A stretch of DNA of 9,100 nt from an uncultured Bifidobacterium sp. (GTDB taxonomy: Bacteria > Actinomycetota > Actinomycetes > Actinomycetales > Bifidobacteriaceae). The stretch is taken from the NCBI GenBank assembly GCA_937876495.1, contig CALEGL010000211.1:1-9100 (forward strand), read 5' to 3'. A program made the translations under genes and the position numbers. The notes beneath the pieces are model-generated. The model was not told where the DNA came from. It ran no database searches and saw only the letters and a program-made list of their open reading frames with translations. Below, piece by piece: positions 1 to 7,386 of this stretch (position 1 is the stretch's first letter; each line of letters starts with the position of its first letter).

Positions 1-448
1 GGCCCATGTAGATGCGGCATTTGAGGCCGAGCAGGGCGCAGACGGTGGCGGTGGCGACGCCGTGCTGCCCGGCGCCGGTCTCGGCGATGACGCGGTGCTT
101 GCCCATGCGCTTGACGAGAAGCGCCTGTCCGAGGGCGTTGTTGATCTTGTGGGCTCCGGTGTGGTTGAGGTCCTCGCGCTTGAGGAAGACCCGGGCGTTG
201 ATTCCGGTCCGCTCGTTGAGACGGGCCGCGAAACGCGGAGCCTCGGTGAGCGGCGAGGGACGCCCCACGTACTGGCGGTTGAGACGGGCGAACTCGCGAT
301 GGAACGCGGGGTCCGCCTTGGCTTCCTCGTACACCCGCTCGAGTTCGTCGAGGGCGCCGACCAGGGCCTCGGGGACGTATCGTCCGCCGAAGCGTCCGAA
401 GTAGGGTCCCTGATGCGTGCTCAGGGGCAGTTTCTCCGAAGCGCGCAC
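1..448 (-). CDS. trpB: Tryptophan synthase beta (TrpB) part of a TrpC-TrpB fusion, 3' end outside window
   Basis: This encodes the PLP-dependent beta subunit that condenses indole with serine in the last step of tryptophan synthesis. Only the N-terminal part is inside the window. What I see are the family-opening segment [12 protein letters not shown], the block [12 protein letters not shown], the PLP-lysine motif [13 protein letters not shown] (lysine codon at 146-148) and the [14 protein letters not shown] segment. No stop codon separates it from the upstream TrpC sequence in the same frame, and no ATG lies between them. It therefore reads as the C-terminal domain of one TrpC-TrpB polypeptide, as known in bifidobacteria (inferred). 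If translated separately, the most plausible start is GTG at 446-448, which has only a weak GC-rich upstream sequence and no clear ribosome site. The coordinates given use that start. The catalytic residues visible are intact; the rest, and any trpA, lie beyond position 1. Confidence 0.9.
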   Translation of the reverse strand, partial: MRASEKLPLSTHQGPYFGRFGGRYVPEALVGALDELERVYEEAKADPAFHREFARLNRQYVGRPSPLTEAPRFAARLNERTGINARVFLKREDLNHTGAHKINNALGQALLVKRMGKHRVIAETGAGQHGVATATVCALLGLKCRIYMG

Positions 449-553
449 CCGGCGTCCCGCCGTCACGAGGCGGGAGACCGCGAGGACGTGGTCGTCGGCC
501 GTGGCGACGCCCTCGCCCACCAGGACGGCGTCCGCGCCGGCCCGGGCGTAATC

Positions 554-556
554 CTA
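554..556 (-). other. In-frame amber stop inside the trpC-trpB fusion
   Basis: The plus strand reads cta here, giving TAG on the coding strand between ...GVFGSVEV and [10 protein letters not shown].... TrpC homologues have one ordinary residue at this place, usually Glu, Ile or Ala (established family knowledge, from memory). The alignment length is unchanged, so this is a substitution and not an indel. Confidence 0.9.
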
Positions 557-1234
557 CACCTCGACGCTGCCGAAGACGCCGGATTCCGCGACGCGGATGA
601 CGTCCGCGGGCAGGTCGTCGGCGAGCTGACGGTAGCGGCTCACGTCGACCTTCAGGTCCTTGAGGTTACGGGCGTTCACGCCGATCATCGATGCCCCTGC
701 CGCGACGGCACGGTCGATCTCCTCGCGGGTGTGCGCCTCGACGAGGGCCGTCATGCCGAGTTCGTGGACGAGGTCGAGCAGCCGGCGAAGCGTGGCGTCG
801 TCGAGTGCGGCCACGATGAGCAGCACGAGGTCGGCCCCATGTGCCCTGGCCTCCCACACCTGGTAGTCGGTGGCGATGAAGTCCTTGCGCAGCACGGGGA
901 TGTGTACCGCTGCACGGACGGCGTCGAGGTCCTCGAGGGATCCCAGGAAACGACGGCCCTCGGTGAGCACGGAGATGGCCGAGGCGCCGCCCTTCTCGTA
1001 GTCGCGGGCCTGCGCGCCCGGATCGGGGATGTCGGCCAGATGTCCCTTGGATGGGGACGCCCGTTTGACCTCGGCGATCACCGGGACGGCGTCATCCCTT
1101 CTGAGCCACTCCCGGGCGTTCAGAGGAGCGGGAGCCGCGACGGCGGCCCTGCGCACCTCGTCAAGGGATACGGCCCGCTCCCGGGCCCTCGCATCCTCCA
1201 GGGCCCCCGCCATCAGATCGTCGAGTACCGTCAC
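554..1234 (-). pseudogene. trpC: Indole-3-glycerol phosphate synthase (TrpC) domain of the TrpC-TrpB fusion, cut by an in-frame TAG
   Basis: This domain converts CdRP to indole-3-glycerol phosphate, the fourth step of tryptophan synthesis, in a TIM barrel. Visible motifs are PVIAEVKRASPSKG (catalytic Glu/Lys), PVLRKDFIATDYQ (catalytic Lys), ALVEAHT (Glu), GVNARNL (Asn) and AESGV (Ser). The GTG start at 1232-1234 is chosen because AAGGAGAGG precedes it closely and the family N-terminus (TVLDDLMAGALEDARARE) begins there; the open frame upstream shows no homology. The frame hits TAG at 554-556 after 226 residues. In-frame downstream sequence [15 protein letters not shown] is the missing end of the barrel with its phosphate-binding loop, then runs without a stop into TrpB. 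No base is gained or lost, so one substitution, probably GAG to TAG, explains it. A terminated product would lack the last strand and helix of the barrel and all of TrpB. Sequencing error, a true null allele or readthrough are all possible. Confidence 0.88.
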
Positions 1235-1237
1235 AGT

Positions 1238-1246
1238 CCTCTCCTT
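1238..1246 (-). promoter_or_regulatory. Ribosome binding site for trpC-trpB
   Basis: AAGGAGAGG lies three bases before the GTG at 1232-1234, with its GGAG core six bases from the start. It decides the start, because the frame is open much further upstream and offers earlier start codons without family homology. Confidence 0.7.
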
Positions 1247-1264
1247 CGCTTGTGTCCTCGGGCC

Positions 1265-1270
1265 ACTGTA
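1265..1270 (-). promoter_or_regulatory. Possible -10 box (TACAGT) upstream of trpC-trpB
   Basis: In the 113-base gap between trpE and trpC the coding strand reads TACAGT, a fair match to an actinobacterial -10 box. It would place a transcription start near 1258 and give a leader of about 24 bases holding just the ribosome site. The -35 region is poor (best about half of the consensus), so this is a weak candidate for an internal promoter serving trpC-trpB apart from trpE. Confidence 0.3.
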
Positions 1271-1347
1271 GTCGCCGCGGTGGAAAGCCGTGGACCCTCC
1301 GCGCACCCCGTCCGCGACCCGCCGGGCCGGCCCCGTACCGGGCTGCG

Positions 1348-2904
1348 TCACAGATTGCGCAGACGTGCCGCAATCTGCACGGCCTCGACGCTGGCCTCCG
1401 CCTTGTTGCGCGTCTCCTGCCATTCGTTCGCGGGGACGGAATCGAGCACGATGCCGGCCCCGGCCTGCACGGAGGCCTCGTGGTCCCGCAGGAACGCCGT
1501 GCGGATGGCGATGGCCATGTCCATGTTCCCCGAGAAGTCGAAGTAGCCCACCGTGCCTCCGTAGATGCCGCGGTCCGCCGGCTCGAGCTCGTCGATGATG
1601 TCGACGGCGCGCGGCTTGGGGGCGCCCGACAGGGTGCCGGCGGGGAACGCCGAGGTGAACACGTCGAAGGTGCTCACCCCCGAGGCCACACGTCCCGTCA
1701 CCGTCGAGCAGATGTGCATGATGTGGCTGAATCGCCTGATGTCCATCAGGGAGACGACCTCGACGCTGTCCGGCACGCAGACGCGGCTGAGGTCGTTGCG
1801 CGACAGGTCGACGAGCATGATGTGCTCGCTGCGCTCCTTGGGATCGGCGAGCAGCTCCTTGGAGAGCCTCTCGTCCTCCTCGGGGGTGCTTCCGCGAGGA
1901 CGTGAGCCGGCGATGGGGAATGTCATGACATGGCCGTCGTCCACCTTGATGAGGGTCTCCGGACTGGATCCGATGACGGAGAAGTCGCGTCCCTGAGGGT
2001 CGGTGAGGACGAAGAAGTACATGTAGGGGCTGGGGTTCAGCGTGCGCAGCACCCGATAGACGTCGAAGGGGTCGGCCGGGGAATCGATGTCGAGCCGCTG
2101 GGAGATGACGACCTGGAAGACGTCGCCATCGACGATATGCCGCTTCGCCGCCTCGACGGAACGTTCGTACTCGTCCTTCGGCGTGCGGAAGCGCAGCTCG
2201 GGGGTCGGCGCGCCGGGGTCGAGGACGCTCACCCTGGCCTCGCCCTCCACCGGCGTGGCGGCCGCCTTCTGCATGCGGTCGAGACGGGCCACCGCACCGT
2301 CATAGGCCTCGTCGGCCCGTGTGGGACGGTTGTCGACGTTGACGGCGTTGGCGACCAGCCAGACGGACCCGGACACATGGTCGACGACGGCCACGTCGGT
2401 GGCGAGCGACAGAGCGAGCTCGGGCTGCCCCGTCTCGTCCGGGGCCTGGGCTCTCAGCGTCGGCTCCCAGTGCCGGATGGCGTCCCATCCCACGGATCCG
2501 ACGAGTCCGCCGGTGAGGTTGGGAAGGCCCTCGACATGCGGGGCCCGAAGCGCCTTGAGAGCGGCGTGGGCCACCTCGATGGCGTCACCTTCACGCGGGA
2601 TGCCGGCCGGAACCGTCCCCAGCCAGTCCGCGCGGCCATGGTCGGAGCGAAGCTGGGCCATCGAATCGACGCCGATGAAGCTGTAGCGGCTCCATGACCC
2701 CCCGTATTCCGCGGATTCGAGGATGAAGGTGCCGCTTCGTCCGCCCGCGAGCCGTTCATACAGCCCGACGGGGGTGAGCGAATCTGCAAGCAGCCGCCGG
2801 ACGATGGGAATGACGCGGTATCCCTCGTCGGCCAGGGCGTGGAAGGTGGCGCAGTCCGGCCAGGTCTGGCCCCAGCTGAGGCCGCTGACACTGCATTCCG
2901 TCAT
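1348..2904 (-). CDS. trpE: Anthranilate synthase component I
   Basis: This is the large subunit of anthranilate synthase, which turns chorismate and an amino group supplied by TrpG into anthranilate, the committed step to tryptophan. The product is 518 residues, normal for the family. The N-terminal domain carries [10 protein letters not shown] (about 60-69), the LLES-type segment linked to tryptophan feedback inhibition in this family. The chorismate-binding domain shows [54 protein letters not shown] and [12 protein letters not shown] near the C-terminus. Its ATG (2902-2904) overlaps the hisI stop in an ATGA arrangement, with AGGAGG seven bases upstream, so it is probably translationally coupled to hisI. 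A gap of 113 bases leads to trpC. The small membrane gene (TIGR02234 type) often found between trpE and trpC in other actinobacteria is absent, and no trpG is adjacent. Unlike its neighbour trpC, the frame is intact. Confidence 0.96.
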   Translation of the reverse strand: MTECSVSGLSWGQTWPDCATFHALADEGYRVIPIVRRLLADSLTPVGLYERLAGGRSGTFILESAEYGGSWSRYSFIGVDSMAQLRSDHGRADWLGTVPAGIPREGDAIEVAHAALKALRAPHVEGLPNLTGGLVGSVGWDAIRHWEPTLRAQAPDETGQPELALSLATDVAVVDHVSGSVWLVANAVNVDNRPTRADEAYDGAVARLDRMQKAAATPVEGEARVSVLDPGAPTPELRFRTPKDEYERSVEAAKRHIVDGDVFQVVISQRLDIDSPADPFDVYRVLRTLNPSPYMYFFVLTDPQGRDFSVIGSSPETLIKVDDGHVMTFPIAGSRPRGSTPEEDERLSKELLADPKERSEHIMLVDLSRNDLSRVCVPDSVEVVSLMDIRRFSHIMHICSTVTGRVASGVSTFDVFTSAFPAGTLSGAPKPRAVDIIDELEPADRGIYGGTVGYFDFSGNMDMAIAIRTAFLRDHEASVQAGAGIVLDSVPANEWQETRNKAEASVEAVQIAARLRNL

Positions 2905-3341
2905 CTCTCCGCCTCCTGTTCCGGTGTGCGATGTCCCTCGACGACCGGCAGCGGGCCGCCGGCATCGAAGCAGGATCGGGCCCCCGTATGGCAGGCGGCC
3001 CCCACCTGGTCGACCTCGACGAGGAGGGCGTCGCCGTCGCAGTCCAGCGACACCCCCTTGACGTACTGGACATGTCCTGAGGTGTCTCCCTTGCGCCAGT
3101 ACTCCTGGCGGGATCTGGACCAGAACGTCACGCGCCCCGTGGTCAGCGTGCGATGCAGCGCCTCGTCGTTCATGTACCCGACCATGAGCACCTCATGGGT
3201 GTCGTACTGCTGCACGACGGCCGCGACCAGCCCCTTGGAGTCTCGCTTGAGACGCGAGGCGATCGAGGGGTCGAGGCGTCCGGTCGTCCCCGCCTCGGGG
3301 GACGCCTCCGCCATGCGTGTGGATCGAGCAGTCTGAGCCAT
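2901..3341 (-). CDS. hisI: Phosphoribosyl-AMP cyclohydrolase
   Basis: This enzyme opens the adenine ring of phosphoribosyl-AMP to give ProFAR, the third step of histidine synthesis, and is a cytoplasmic zinc- and magnesium-dependent homodimer in this family. The 146-residue product has [17 protein letters not shown] (about 74-90), the acidic metal motif DCDGD (100-104) and [10 protein letters not shown] (116-125) with the zinc-ligand cysteines 117 and 124. It is the cyclohydrolase alone, with no fused HisE pyrophosphatase domain. Homology starts near residue 22. The first ATG (3339-3341) is used, but a second ATG at codon 10 is possible because neither has a strong ribosome site; only GGAAG-like sequence precedes the first. 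Its stop overlaps the trpE start by four bases. It lies 116 bases downstream of hisF, whose pathway it shares. Confidence 0.95.
   Translation of the reverse strand: MAQTARSTRMAEASPEAGTTGRLDPSIASRLKRDSKGLVAAVVQQYDTHEVLMVGYMNDEALHRTLTTGRVTFWSRSRQEYWRKGDTSGHVQYVKGVSLDCDGDALLVEVDQVGAACHTGARSCFDAGGPLPVVEGHRTPEQEAER
2912..2917 (-). promoter_or_regulatory. Ribosome binding site for trpE inside the end of hisI
   Basis: AGGAGG sits in the last codons of hisI, seven bases before the trpE ATG. Together with the ATGA stop-start overlap it supports translational coupling of hisI and trpE. Confidence 0.7.
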
Positions 3342-3344
3342 GTC

Positions 3345-3376
3345 GTCTTCCGTTCCTAGGTTCCTGCGTTCCTGCG
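3345..3376 (-). repeat. Short period-8 tandem repeat of AGGA-containing units before hisI
   Basis: On the coding strand two identical CGCAGGAA units (3369-3376 and 3361-3368) are followed by CCTAGGAA (3353-3360) and a degenerate unit ending in GGAAGAC. Each unit contains a purine-rich Shine-Dalgarno-like core at an eight-base step, ending a few bases before the hisI start. It may be an expanded ribosome-loading region or a chance microduplication. Confidence 0.6.
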
Positions 3377-3377
3377 T

Positions 3378-3398
3378 CCCGCCGCCTCCAGCGGCGGG
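3378..3398 (-). terminator. GC-rich hairpin between hisF and hisI, possible terminator or attenuator
   Basis: A perfect 8-bp inverted repeat (CCCGCCGC / GCGGCGGG) with a five-base loop lies in the hisF-hisI gap, about 36 bases before the hisI ATG. No T-run follows it, so it is not a classical intrinsic terminator. U-tract-free hairpins are used in some actinobacteria, and it could instead be an RNA-processing or stability element. Confidence 0.4.
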
Positions 3399-3457
3399 CC
3401 ATACGTGCCGGCGAACGCCCCGAGGACGCCGCGGCAGATTCGCGTCATGTCACCCGA

Positions 3458-4243
3458 TCAGACCCCAGGCACCGCCCTGACCGTGTAGCCGGCACGACGA
3501 AGCTCCCGTTTGACGTCGGCGATGGTCATGATGCCGAAATGGAACACCGAAGCCGCCAGCACGGCGTCGGCGCCGGCGGCCACGGCCGGGGGGAAGTCCT
3601 CCGGCTTCCCCGCCCCGCCGCTGGCGATGAGGGGGATGGTCACCTCCCGACGCACGTCACGAATCATCTCGAGATCGAAGCCGTCCCTCGTGCCGTCGGC
3701 GTCCATCGAGTTAAGGAGGATCTCCCCCGTGCCGAGCTCCTGCGCCCGACGGACCCACCAGAGGGCGTCGATACCCGTGGACTTCCGCCCGCCCATCGTC
3801 GTGACCTCGTATCCCGAGGCCGTATGCCGTTCCCCGCGCTCCCTTCGGGCGTCGACGGAGAGGACGAGGACCTGGTTGCCGAAACGGCGGGCGATGCGCT
3901 CAATCAGGGAGGGGTCGTTGATGGCTGCCGTGTTGACACCCACCTTGTCGGCGCCGCAGCGCAGCAGGGAATCGACATCCTCGACGCTGCGCACGCCACC
4001 GCCGACTGTGAGAGGGATGAAAAGACGTTCGGATGTGCGACTGACGACGTCGACCATGGTCCGACGGTGCGAGCTGGAGGCCGTGACGTCGAGGAAGGTG
4101 AGCTCGTCCGCGCCCTGGCGGTAGTACTCCGCTGCGAGTTCGACGGGATCTCCCGCATCGCGCAGATGCTCGAAGTGGACGCCTTTGACGACACGTCCGG
4201 CGTCCACGTCAAGACACGGGATGACACGAACCGCCAGCGACAT
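3458..4243 (-). CDS. hisF: Imidazole glycerol phosphate synthase, cyclase subunit
   Basis: HisF receives ammonia from the HisH glutaminase and cyclises PRFAR into imidazole glycerol phosphate and AICAR, joining histidine and purine synthesis. The 261-residue product is a standard length TIM barrel. The catalytic aspartates are visible: D12 in [15 protein letters not shown] and D131 in VLSVDAR. Phosphate-binding and barrel segments include [34 protein letters not shown] and [13 protein letters not shown]. The ATG at 4241-4243 is chosen over a longer open frame because GAGGAGG lies five bases upstream and homology starts at [12 protein letters not shown]. It follows rlmN after 92 bases and precedes hisI by 116 bases. 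hisH, its partner, is not in the window, so the his genes here are split from the rest of the pathway. Confidence 0.96.
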   Translation of the reverse strand: MSLAVRVIPCLDVDAGRVVKGVHFEHLRDAGDPVELAAEYYRQGADELTFLDVTASSSHRRTMVDVVSRTSERLFIPLTVGGGVRSVEDVDSLLRCGADKVGVNTAAINDPSLIERIARRFGNQVLVLSVDARRERGERHTASGYEVTTMGGRKSTGIDALWWVRRAQELGTGEILLNSMDADGTRDGFDLEMIRDVRREVTIPLIASGGAGKPEDFPPAVAAGADAVLAASVFHFGIMTIADVKRELRRAGYTVRAVPGV

Positions 4244-4248
4244 GGGAA

Positions 4249-4255
4249 CCTCCTC
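4249..4255 (-). promoter_or_regulatory. Ribosome binding site for hisF
   Basis: GAGGAGG five bases before the ATG at 4241-4243. It settles the start, since the frame stays open for another 92 codons upstream without homology. Confidence 0.75.
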
Positions 4256-4283
4256 GGCATTGCGCCCGTCGGCGCTGGAGTCC

Positions 4284-4289
4284 AGACTA
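4284..4289 (-). promoter_or_regulatory. Possible -10 box (TAGTCT) upstream of hisF
   Basis: The rlmN-hisF gap contains TAGTCT on the coding strand, which would start transcription about 34 bases before the hisF ATG. A TTGACG lies upstream at 4301-4306 but is only 11 bases away, too close for a standard -35, so the promoter is only tentative. It would mark where the his-trp transcript separates from the housekeeping block. Confidence 0.3.
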
Positions 4290-4335
4290 GCGACCCCCTT
4301 CGTCAAAGCGGACGTCCGGGAGAAAGGGACCGTGG

Positions 4336-5613
4336 TCAGGACGCGACCGGAACGGTCCGTTCCGCGGACGTCCCCGCGTCCTTCACGGCACGGGCGGCGA
4401 GCTGGCCGCAGGCTCCGTCGATGTCGCTGCCGCGTGTGTCGCGCAGAGTGGCCGTGATGCCCGCCGAATGAAGCACCTCGAGGAAGCGCATCTCGTCCTC
4501 GGGCTTCGACGCCGTCCACCGCGACCCCTCTATGGGGTTGAGGGGGATGGGATTGACATGCACCCAGTTGTCACCATAGTGGTTGAGACGTCTCGCCAGC
4601 TCCCGCGCATGCCTCTCCTGGTCGTTGATGCCCCGCATCAATGCGTATTCGATGCTCACGCGTCGCTTGGTGGCCAGGAAGTAGTCATGAGCGGCATCGA
4701 GCACCTGGGTGGTGTCGAAGCGCCGGTTCATGGGCACGAGCTCGTCGCGCAGGGCGTCATCGGGGGCGTGCAGCGACACCGCGAGGCGGATCGGCAGCCC
4801 CTCCCCCGCAAGTCGGCGGATTCCGGGGACCACGCCGACGGTGGACACCGTGATGTTCCTCGCGGAAATGCCAAACCCCTTCGGCACGGGCGCGCAGATG
4901 CGTCGCACCGCGGCCGTGACGGACCGGTAGTTGGCCATGGGCTCGCCCTCGCCCATGAATACGACGTTGCTCAGACGTCCAGGCCCGCCGGTGACACGTC
5001 CATCCCGCATCATCCGGGCGGCGACGCGGACCTGCTCGAGGATCTCCGCGGTCGACAGGTTCCTCGTGAGTCCGAGACCGCCCGTGGCGCAGAAGGGACA
5101 GCCCATCCCGCATCCGACCTGGCTGGAAATGCACAGGGTGGCGCGATTGGGGTAACGCATGAGGACTGATTCGATGAGAGCGCCGTCGAACAGGCGCCAG
5201 AGCGTCTTGACGGTCGTTCCCTCGTCGGCCGTCTGATGGGTGACCTCCGCGATGAGAGGAGGAAGGAACGTCCTTCCGATCTCCTGGCGGCGGGCCGCGG
5301 GAAGGTCGGTGAAAGCCTCGGCGTCCGCATCGAGATGCCCGAAGTAATGGGAGGCGAGCTGGCGGGCGCGGAATCCCGGCAGACCAAGCGCTGCCATGGC
5401 CTCGGCGGCCTCGGCATCGGTCATGTCGGCGAGATGGCGCTGTGGCTTCCCCCGACGGTGATGCCCCGCGGCCAGCACCTCGCGGAAGCCGTGCGACGCC
5501 GACGGAGCTTGCGAAGACGACGGGACGGCGGATTCCAAAGAGTCCACGGCAGTCACGTCCTGCGGAACCCGACCCGCGGCGCCGTCGACGCCTCCGGAAC
5601 GCGTCACGTCCAT
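4336..5613 (-). CDS. rlmN: Dual-specificity RNA methyltransferase RlmN (radical SAM)
   Basis: RlmN methylates C2 of adenine 2503 in 23S rRNA and of A37 in some tRNAs, using radical SAM chemistry and a methylated cysteine intermediate. With the start at 5613 the protein has 425 residues. The iron-sulphur motif CX3CX2C is seen as CGMGCPFC (C168, C172, C175), followed by [12 protein letters not shown]. The second catalytic cysteine is C402 in [13 protein letters not shown], and VSLHAPDD and [13 protein letters not shown] are present. The family's usual GMGEP loop reads GEGEP here. Homology starts around residue 56, so the first roughly 50 residues are a Ser/Ala/Gly-rich extension of unknown role. 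The start is chosen for AGGAGG five bases upstream; ATGs at 5628, 5634, 5655 and 5673 are also in frame. It follows cdsA by 108 bases. Confidence 0.95.
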   Translation of the reverse strand: MDVTRSGGVDGAAGRVPQDVTAVDSLESAVPSSSQAPSASHGFREVLAAGHHRRGKPQRHLADMTDAEAAEAMAALGLPGFRARQLASHYFGHLDADAEAFTDLPAARRQEIGRTFLPPLIAEVTHQTADEGTTVKTLWRLFDGALIESVLMRYPNRATLCISSQVGCGMGCPFCATGGLGLTRNLSTAEILEQVRVAARMMRDGRVTGGPGRLSNVVFMGEGEPMANYRSVTAAVRRICAPVPKGFGISARNITVSTVGVVPGIRRLAGEGLPIRLAVSLHAPDDALRDELVPMNRRFDTTQVLDAAHDYFLATKRRVSIEYALMRGINDQERHARELARRLNHYGDNWVHVNPIPLNPIEGSRWTASKPEDEMRFLEVLHSAGITATLRDTRGSDIDGACGQLAARAVKDAGTSAERTVPVAS

Positions 5614-5618
5614 GTCAT

Positions 5619-5624
5619 CCTCCT
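5619..5624 (-). promoter_or_regulatory. Ribosome binding site deciding the rlmN start
   Basis: AGGAGG lies five bases before the ATG at 5611-5613. This favours that ATG over several in-frame ATGs slightly upstream, although a GGAGG just before the ATG at 5634 leaves room for a second start. Confidence 0.6.
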
Positions 5625-5692
5625 GCATCCGCATCCTCCGTCCCATCGACCGCATCGGGACGGCCTCGCCCACGGGATCACGCCATCGGCCC

Positions 5693-5709
5693 GCACGGAC
5701 GAACCGTGC
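5693..5709 (-). terminator. Small hairpin just after cdsA, possible weak terminator
   Basis: GCACGG and CCGTGC form a perfect 6-bp stem with a five-base loop, extendable by two pairs across one mismatch. It begins about a dozen bases after the cdsA stop codon. No T-run follows, so termination is uncertain and processing is equally possible. The rest of the cdsA-rlmN gap shows nothing I recognise. Confidence 0.3.
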
Positions 5710-5721
5710 CGGTCACGCGAA

Positions 5722-6714
5722 TCATAGCCCAGTCATCCACAGCATGGCGGTGAGGAAGGGGGCCGACAGCAGAATGGAGTCGACGCGGTCCATGACCCCG
5801 CCATGTCCTTTGAGCAGATGCCCCATGTCCTTGATGCCGATGTCGCGTTTGAGCATGGACGCGCACAGGTCGCCGAAGGTGCCCACGACTCCGACCATGA
5901 CGCCCGCCACGAGCGGGACCCACCACCGGTCCGTCCAGCGTCCGGACCAGGTGCAGGCGAAGATCGCATAGGCCCCGACGGTGGCGAGCAGCATGGATCC
6001 GACCAGTCCCTCCACCGACTTCTTGGGCGAGATGCGCGGGGACAGCTTGTGGCGCCCGAACCACGCCCCGGCGAACAGCCCGCCGGTGTCACTGAGAGCC
6101 GGGAGGAACACGAGGATCAGCGCATGGGCGAACTGATGGCCGTGGAAGGTGAGCGCCAGCACGATGCAGGAGGCGAGAAGCGGCACGTACATCAGCGAGA
6201 ACATGGACACGGCCATATGGCTCAGCCGGCTGTGATGCAGTTCCCCGGCCTCGTGGTTGAACGATGACTCGACGCGAGCCGAAGGGTCGGCGCTGGCCAG
6301 CTTGTCCGCCACGGCTAGGGGGAGTCGGTTGCCGAAGCTCAGGGTCATCGTCGACATGACGACGACGGCGAGCATCGACAGCGCCACCGCCACGGTCATC
6401 GCCATCACATGCCGCGGCGAATAGTAGGTGGCGACCAGCGTCGCCGTGGAGCAGATCCAGAGAGTCACCACGGGGATGTGAAGACCCGCCGTGGCGAAGT
6501 CGACGCGCAGCTCCCACAGGGCGAGGATCATGAAGACGACGATCAACAGCAGGAAGAGATCCATGCTGATCCACAGACACGCGAGGATGATGGCGATGAG
6601 CACGACCGCCGTCGCGACCGCCTGGGGCATGTTCCTGCCCGCCCTGCGGTTGATCTGCTCGACGACCTGCTCCACGTCCTCCTGGGGATCGTCATGTCGT
6701 CTGCGAACGCTCAT
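5722..6714 (-). CDS. cdsA: Phosphatidate cytidylyltransferase (CDP-diacylglycerol synthase)
   Basis: CdsA makes CDP-diacylglycerol from phosphatidic acid and CTP in the cytoplasmic membrane, feeding all phospholipid synthesis. The product is 330 residues. A charged N-terminal stretch of about 28 residues is followed by several hydrophobic segments typical of a polytopic membrane protein, for example AVATAVVLIAIILACLWI (about 32-49). The family signature near the C-terminus is complete: S-x-L-K-R-x4-K-D, then G-H-G-G-V-M-D-R-V-D, at about 286-312. The metal-binding Asp segment LPALSDTGGLFAG is also present. The ATG at 6712-6714 has AAGGA seven bases upstream. It sits 33 bases after frr in the classic pyrH-frr-cdsA order and probably shares their transcript. 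The long charged N-terminus is longer than in E. coli but looks usual for actinobacteria. Confidence 0.95.
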   Translation of the reverse strand: MSVRRRHDDPQEDVEQVVEQINRRAGRNMPQAVATAVVLIAIILACLWISMDLFLLLIVVFMILALWELRVDFATAGLHIPVVTLWICSTATLVATYYSPRHVMAMTVAVALSMLAVVVMSTMTLSFGNRLPLAVADKLASADPSARVESSFNHEAGELHHSRLSHMAVSMFSLMYVPLLASCIVLALTFHGHQFAHALILVFLPALSDTGGLFAGAWFGRHKLSPRISPKKSVEGLVGSMLLATVGAYAIFACTWSGRWTDRWWVPLVAGVMVGVVGTFGDLCASMLKRDIGIKDMGHLLKGHGGVMDRVDSILLSAPFLTAMLWMTGL

Positions 6715-6747
6715 CGGCCGTCCTTCGGATGCGTCGACCCGCGTGGG

Positions 6748-7302
6748 TCAGACCTCCATGATCTCGCTGCGCTTGGTTTCGAACAGCTCGTCGAGCTGGT
6801 CGGTGACCTGTCGGGTGAGCTTGTCGAGCTCCTTGAGGAGACGGTCGCCCTCGTCCTCGCCGATCTCGCCGTCCTTGACGCTGCGGTCGATCTCCTCCTT
6901 GGCCTTGCGGCGGATGTTGCGCACGGCGACCTTGCCGTCCTCCGCCTTGGTCTTGGCCAGCTTGACGTATTCGCGGCGACGGTCCTCCGTCAACTCCGGC
7001 ATGGTGATGCGGATGACGTTGCCGTCACGTCGGGGGCTCACCCCGAGATCGGAGTCGCGGATGGCCTTTTCGACGGCGTTGGCCTGCGAGGCGTCATAGG
7101 GCGTGACCGACAGAGTGCGTGGCTCTGGAACACCGATGGATGCCACCGATTTTATGGGAGTGGGGACCCCGTAGTAATCCACGGTGAGGCCGTTGAGAAG
7201 ACCGGGGTTGGCTCGGCCCGTGCGAATGCCGGAGAAGTTCTCCTTGGTCGCCTCGACCGACTTGGCCATCTGCTCCTTCGCCTGGGTGATCGCTGATGCC
7301 AT
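6748..7302 (-). CDS. frr: Ribosome recycling factor
   Basis: RRF works with EF-G to split the post-termination ribosome into subunits. The 184 residues match the usual length of about 185. Visible family segments include FSGIRTGRANPGLLNGL with the conserved RTGRA, VDYYGVPTPI, NVIRITMPELTEDRRREYVK and VAVRNIRRKAKEEID, fitting the two-domain (three-helix bundle plus beta/alpha) fold. The ATG at 7300-7302 is chosen because family homology starts at MASAITQAKEQM and AAGGA lies just upstream; the open frame continues 16 codons further without homology. It follows pyrH after 84 bases, a gap in which I see no promoter or terminator, and leads to cdsA after 33 bases. Confidence 0.97.
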   Translation of the reverse strand: MASAITQAKEQMAKSVEATKENFSGIRTGRANPGLLNGLTVDYYGVPTPIKSVASIGVPEPRTLSVTPYDASQANAVEKAIRDSDLGVSPRRDGNVIRITMPELTEDRRREYVKLAKTKAEDGKVAVRNIRRKAKEEIDRSVKDGEIGEDEGDRLLKELDKLTRQVTDQLDELFETKRSEIMEV

Positions 7303-7386
7303 GATGATCCTTCCGATTCTGGGAACTCGTCCCGGTGTGATGGCCGTCATTCGACGGTGAATGCCGAGTACCGGCCGGGGCCTTCC

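Noticed and set aside
1235..1347. Trp leader peptide or attenuator before trpC
   Set aside because: I find no short frame with adjacent Trp codons and no terminator-antiterminator pair; only a GC-rich palindrome near 1324-1333.
62..1546. Long plus-strand open frame opposite trpC-trpB and trpE
   Set aside because: It is a mirror of codon bias in GC-rich genes: it spans two clear minus-strand genes and the gap between them, has no recognisable domain and no ribosome site.
3317..4471. Plus-strand open frame opposite hisF and flanks
   Set aside because: It is fully explained as antisense shadow of hisF and the rlmN and hisI ends; low-complexity Arg/Gly/Asp-rich translation with no family motif.
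4244..4519. N-terminal extension of hisF of 92 codons
   Set aside because: The extra stretch overlaps the end of rlmN, has no homology, and a good ribosome site sits before the ATG at 4241-4243.
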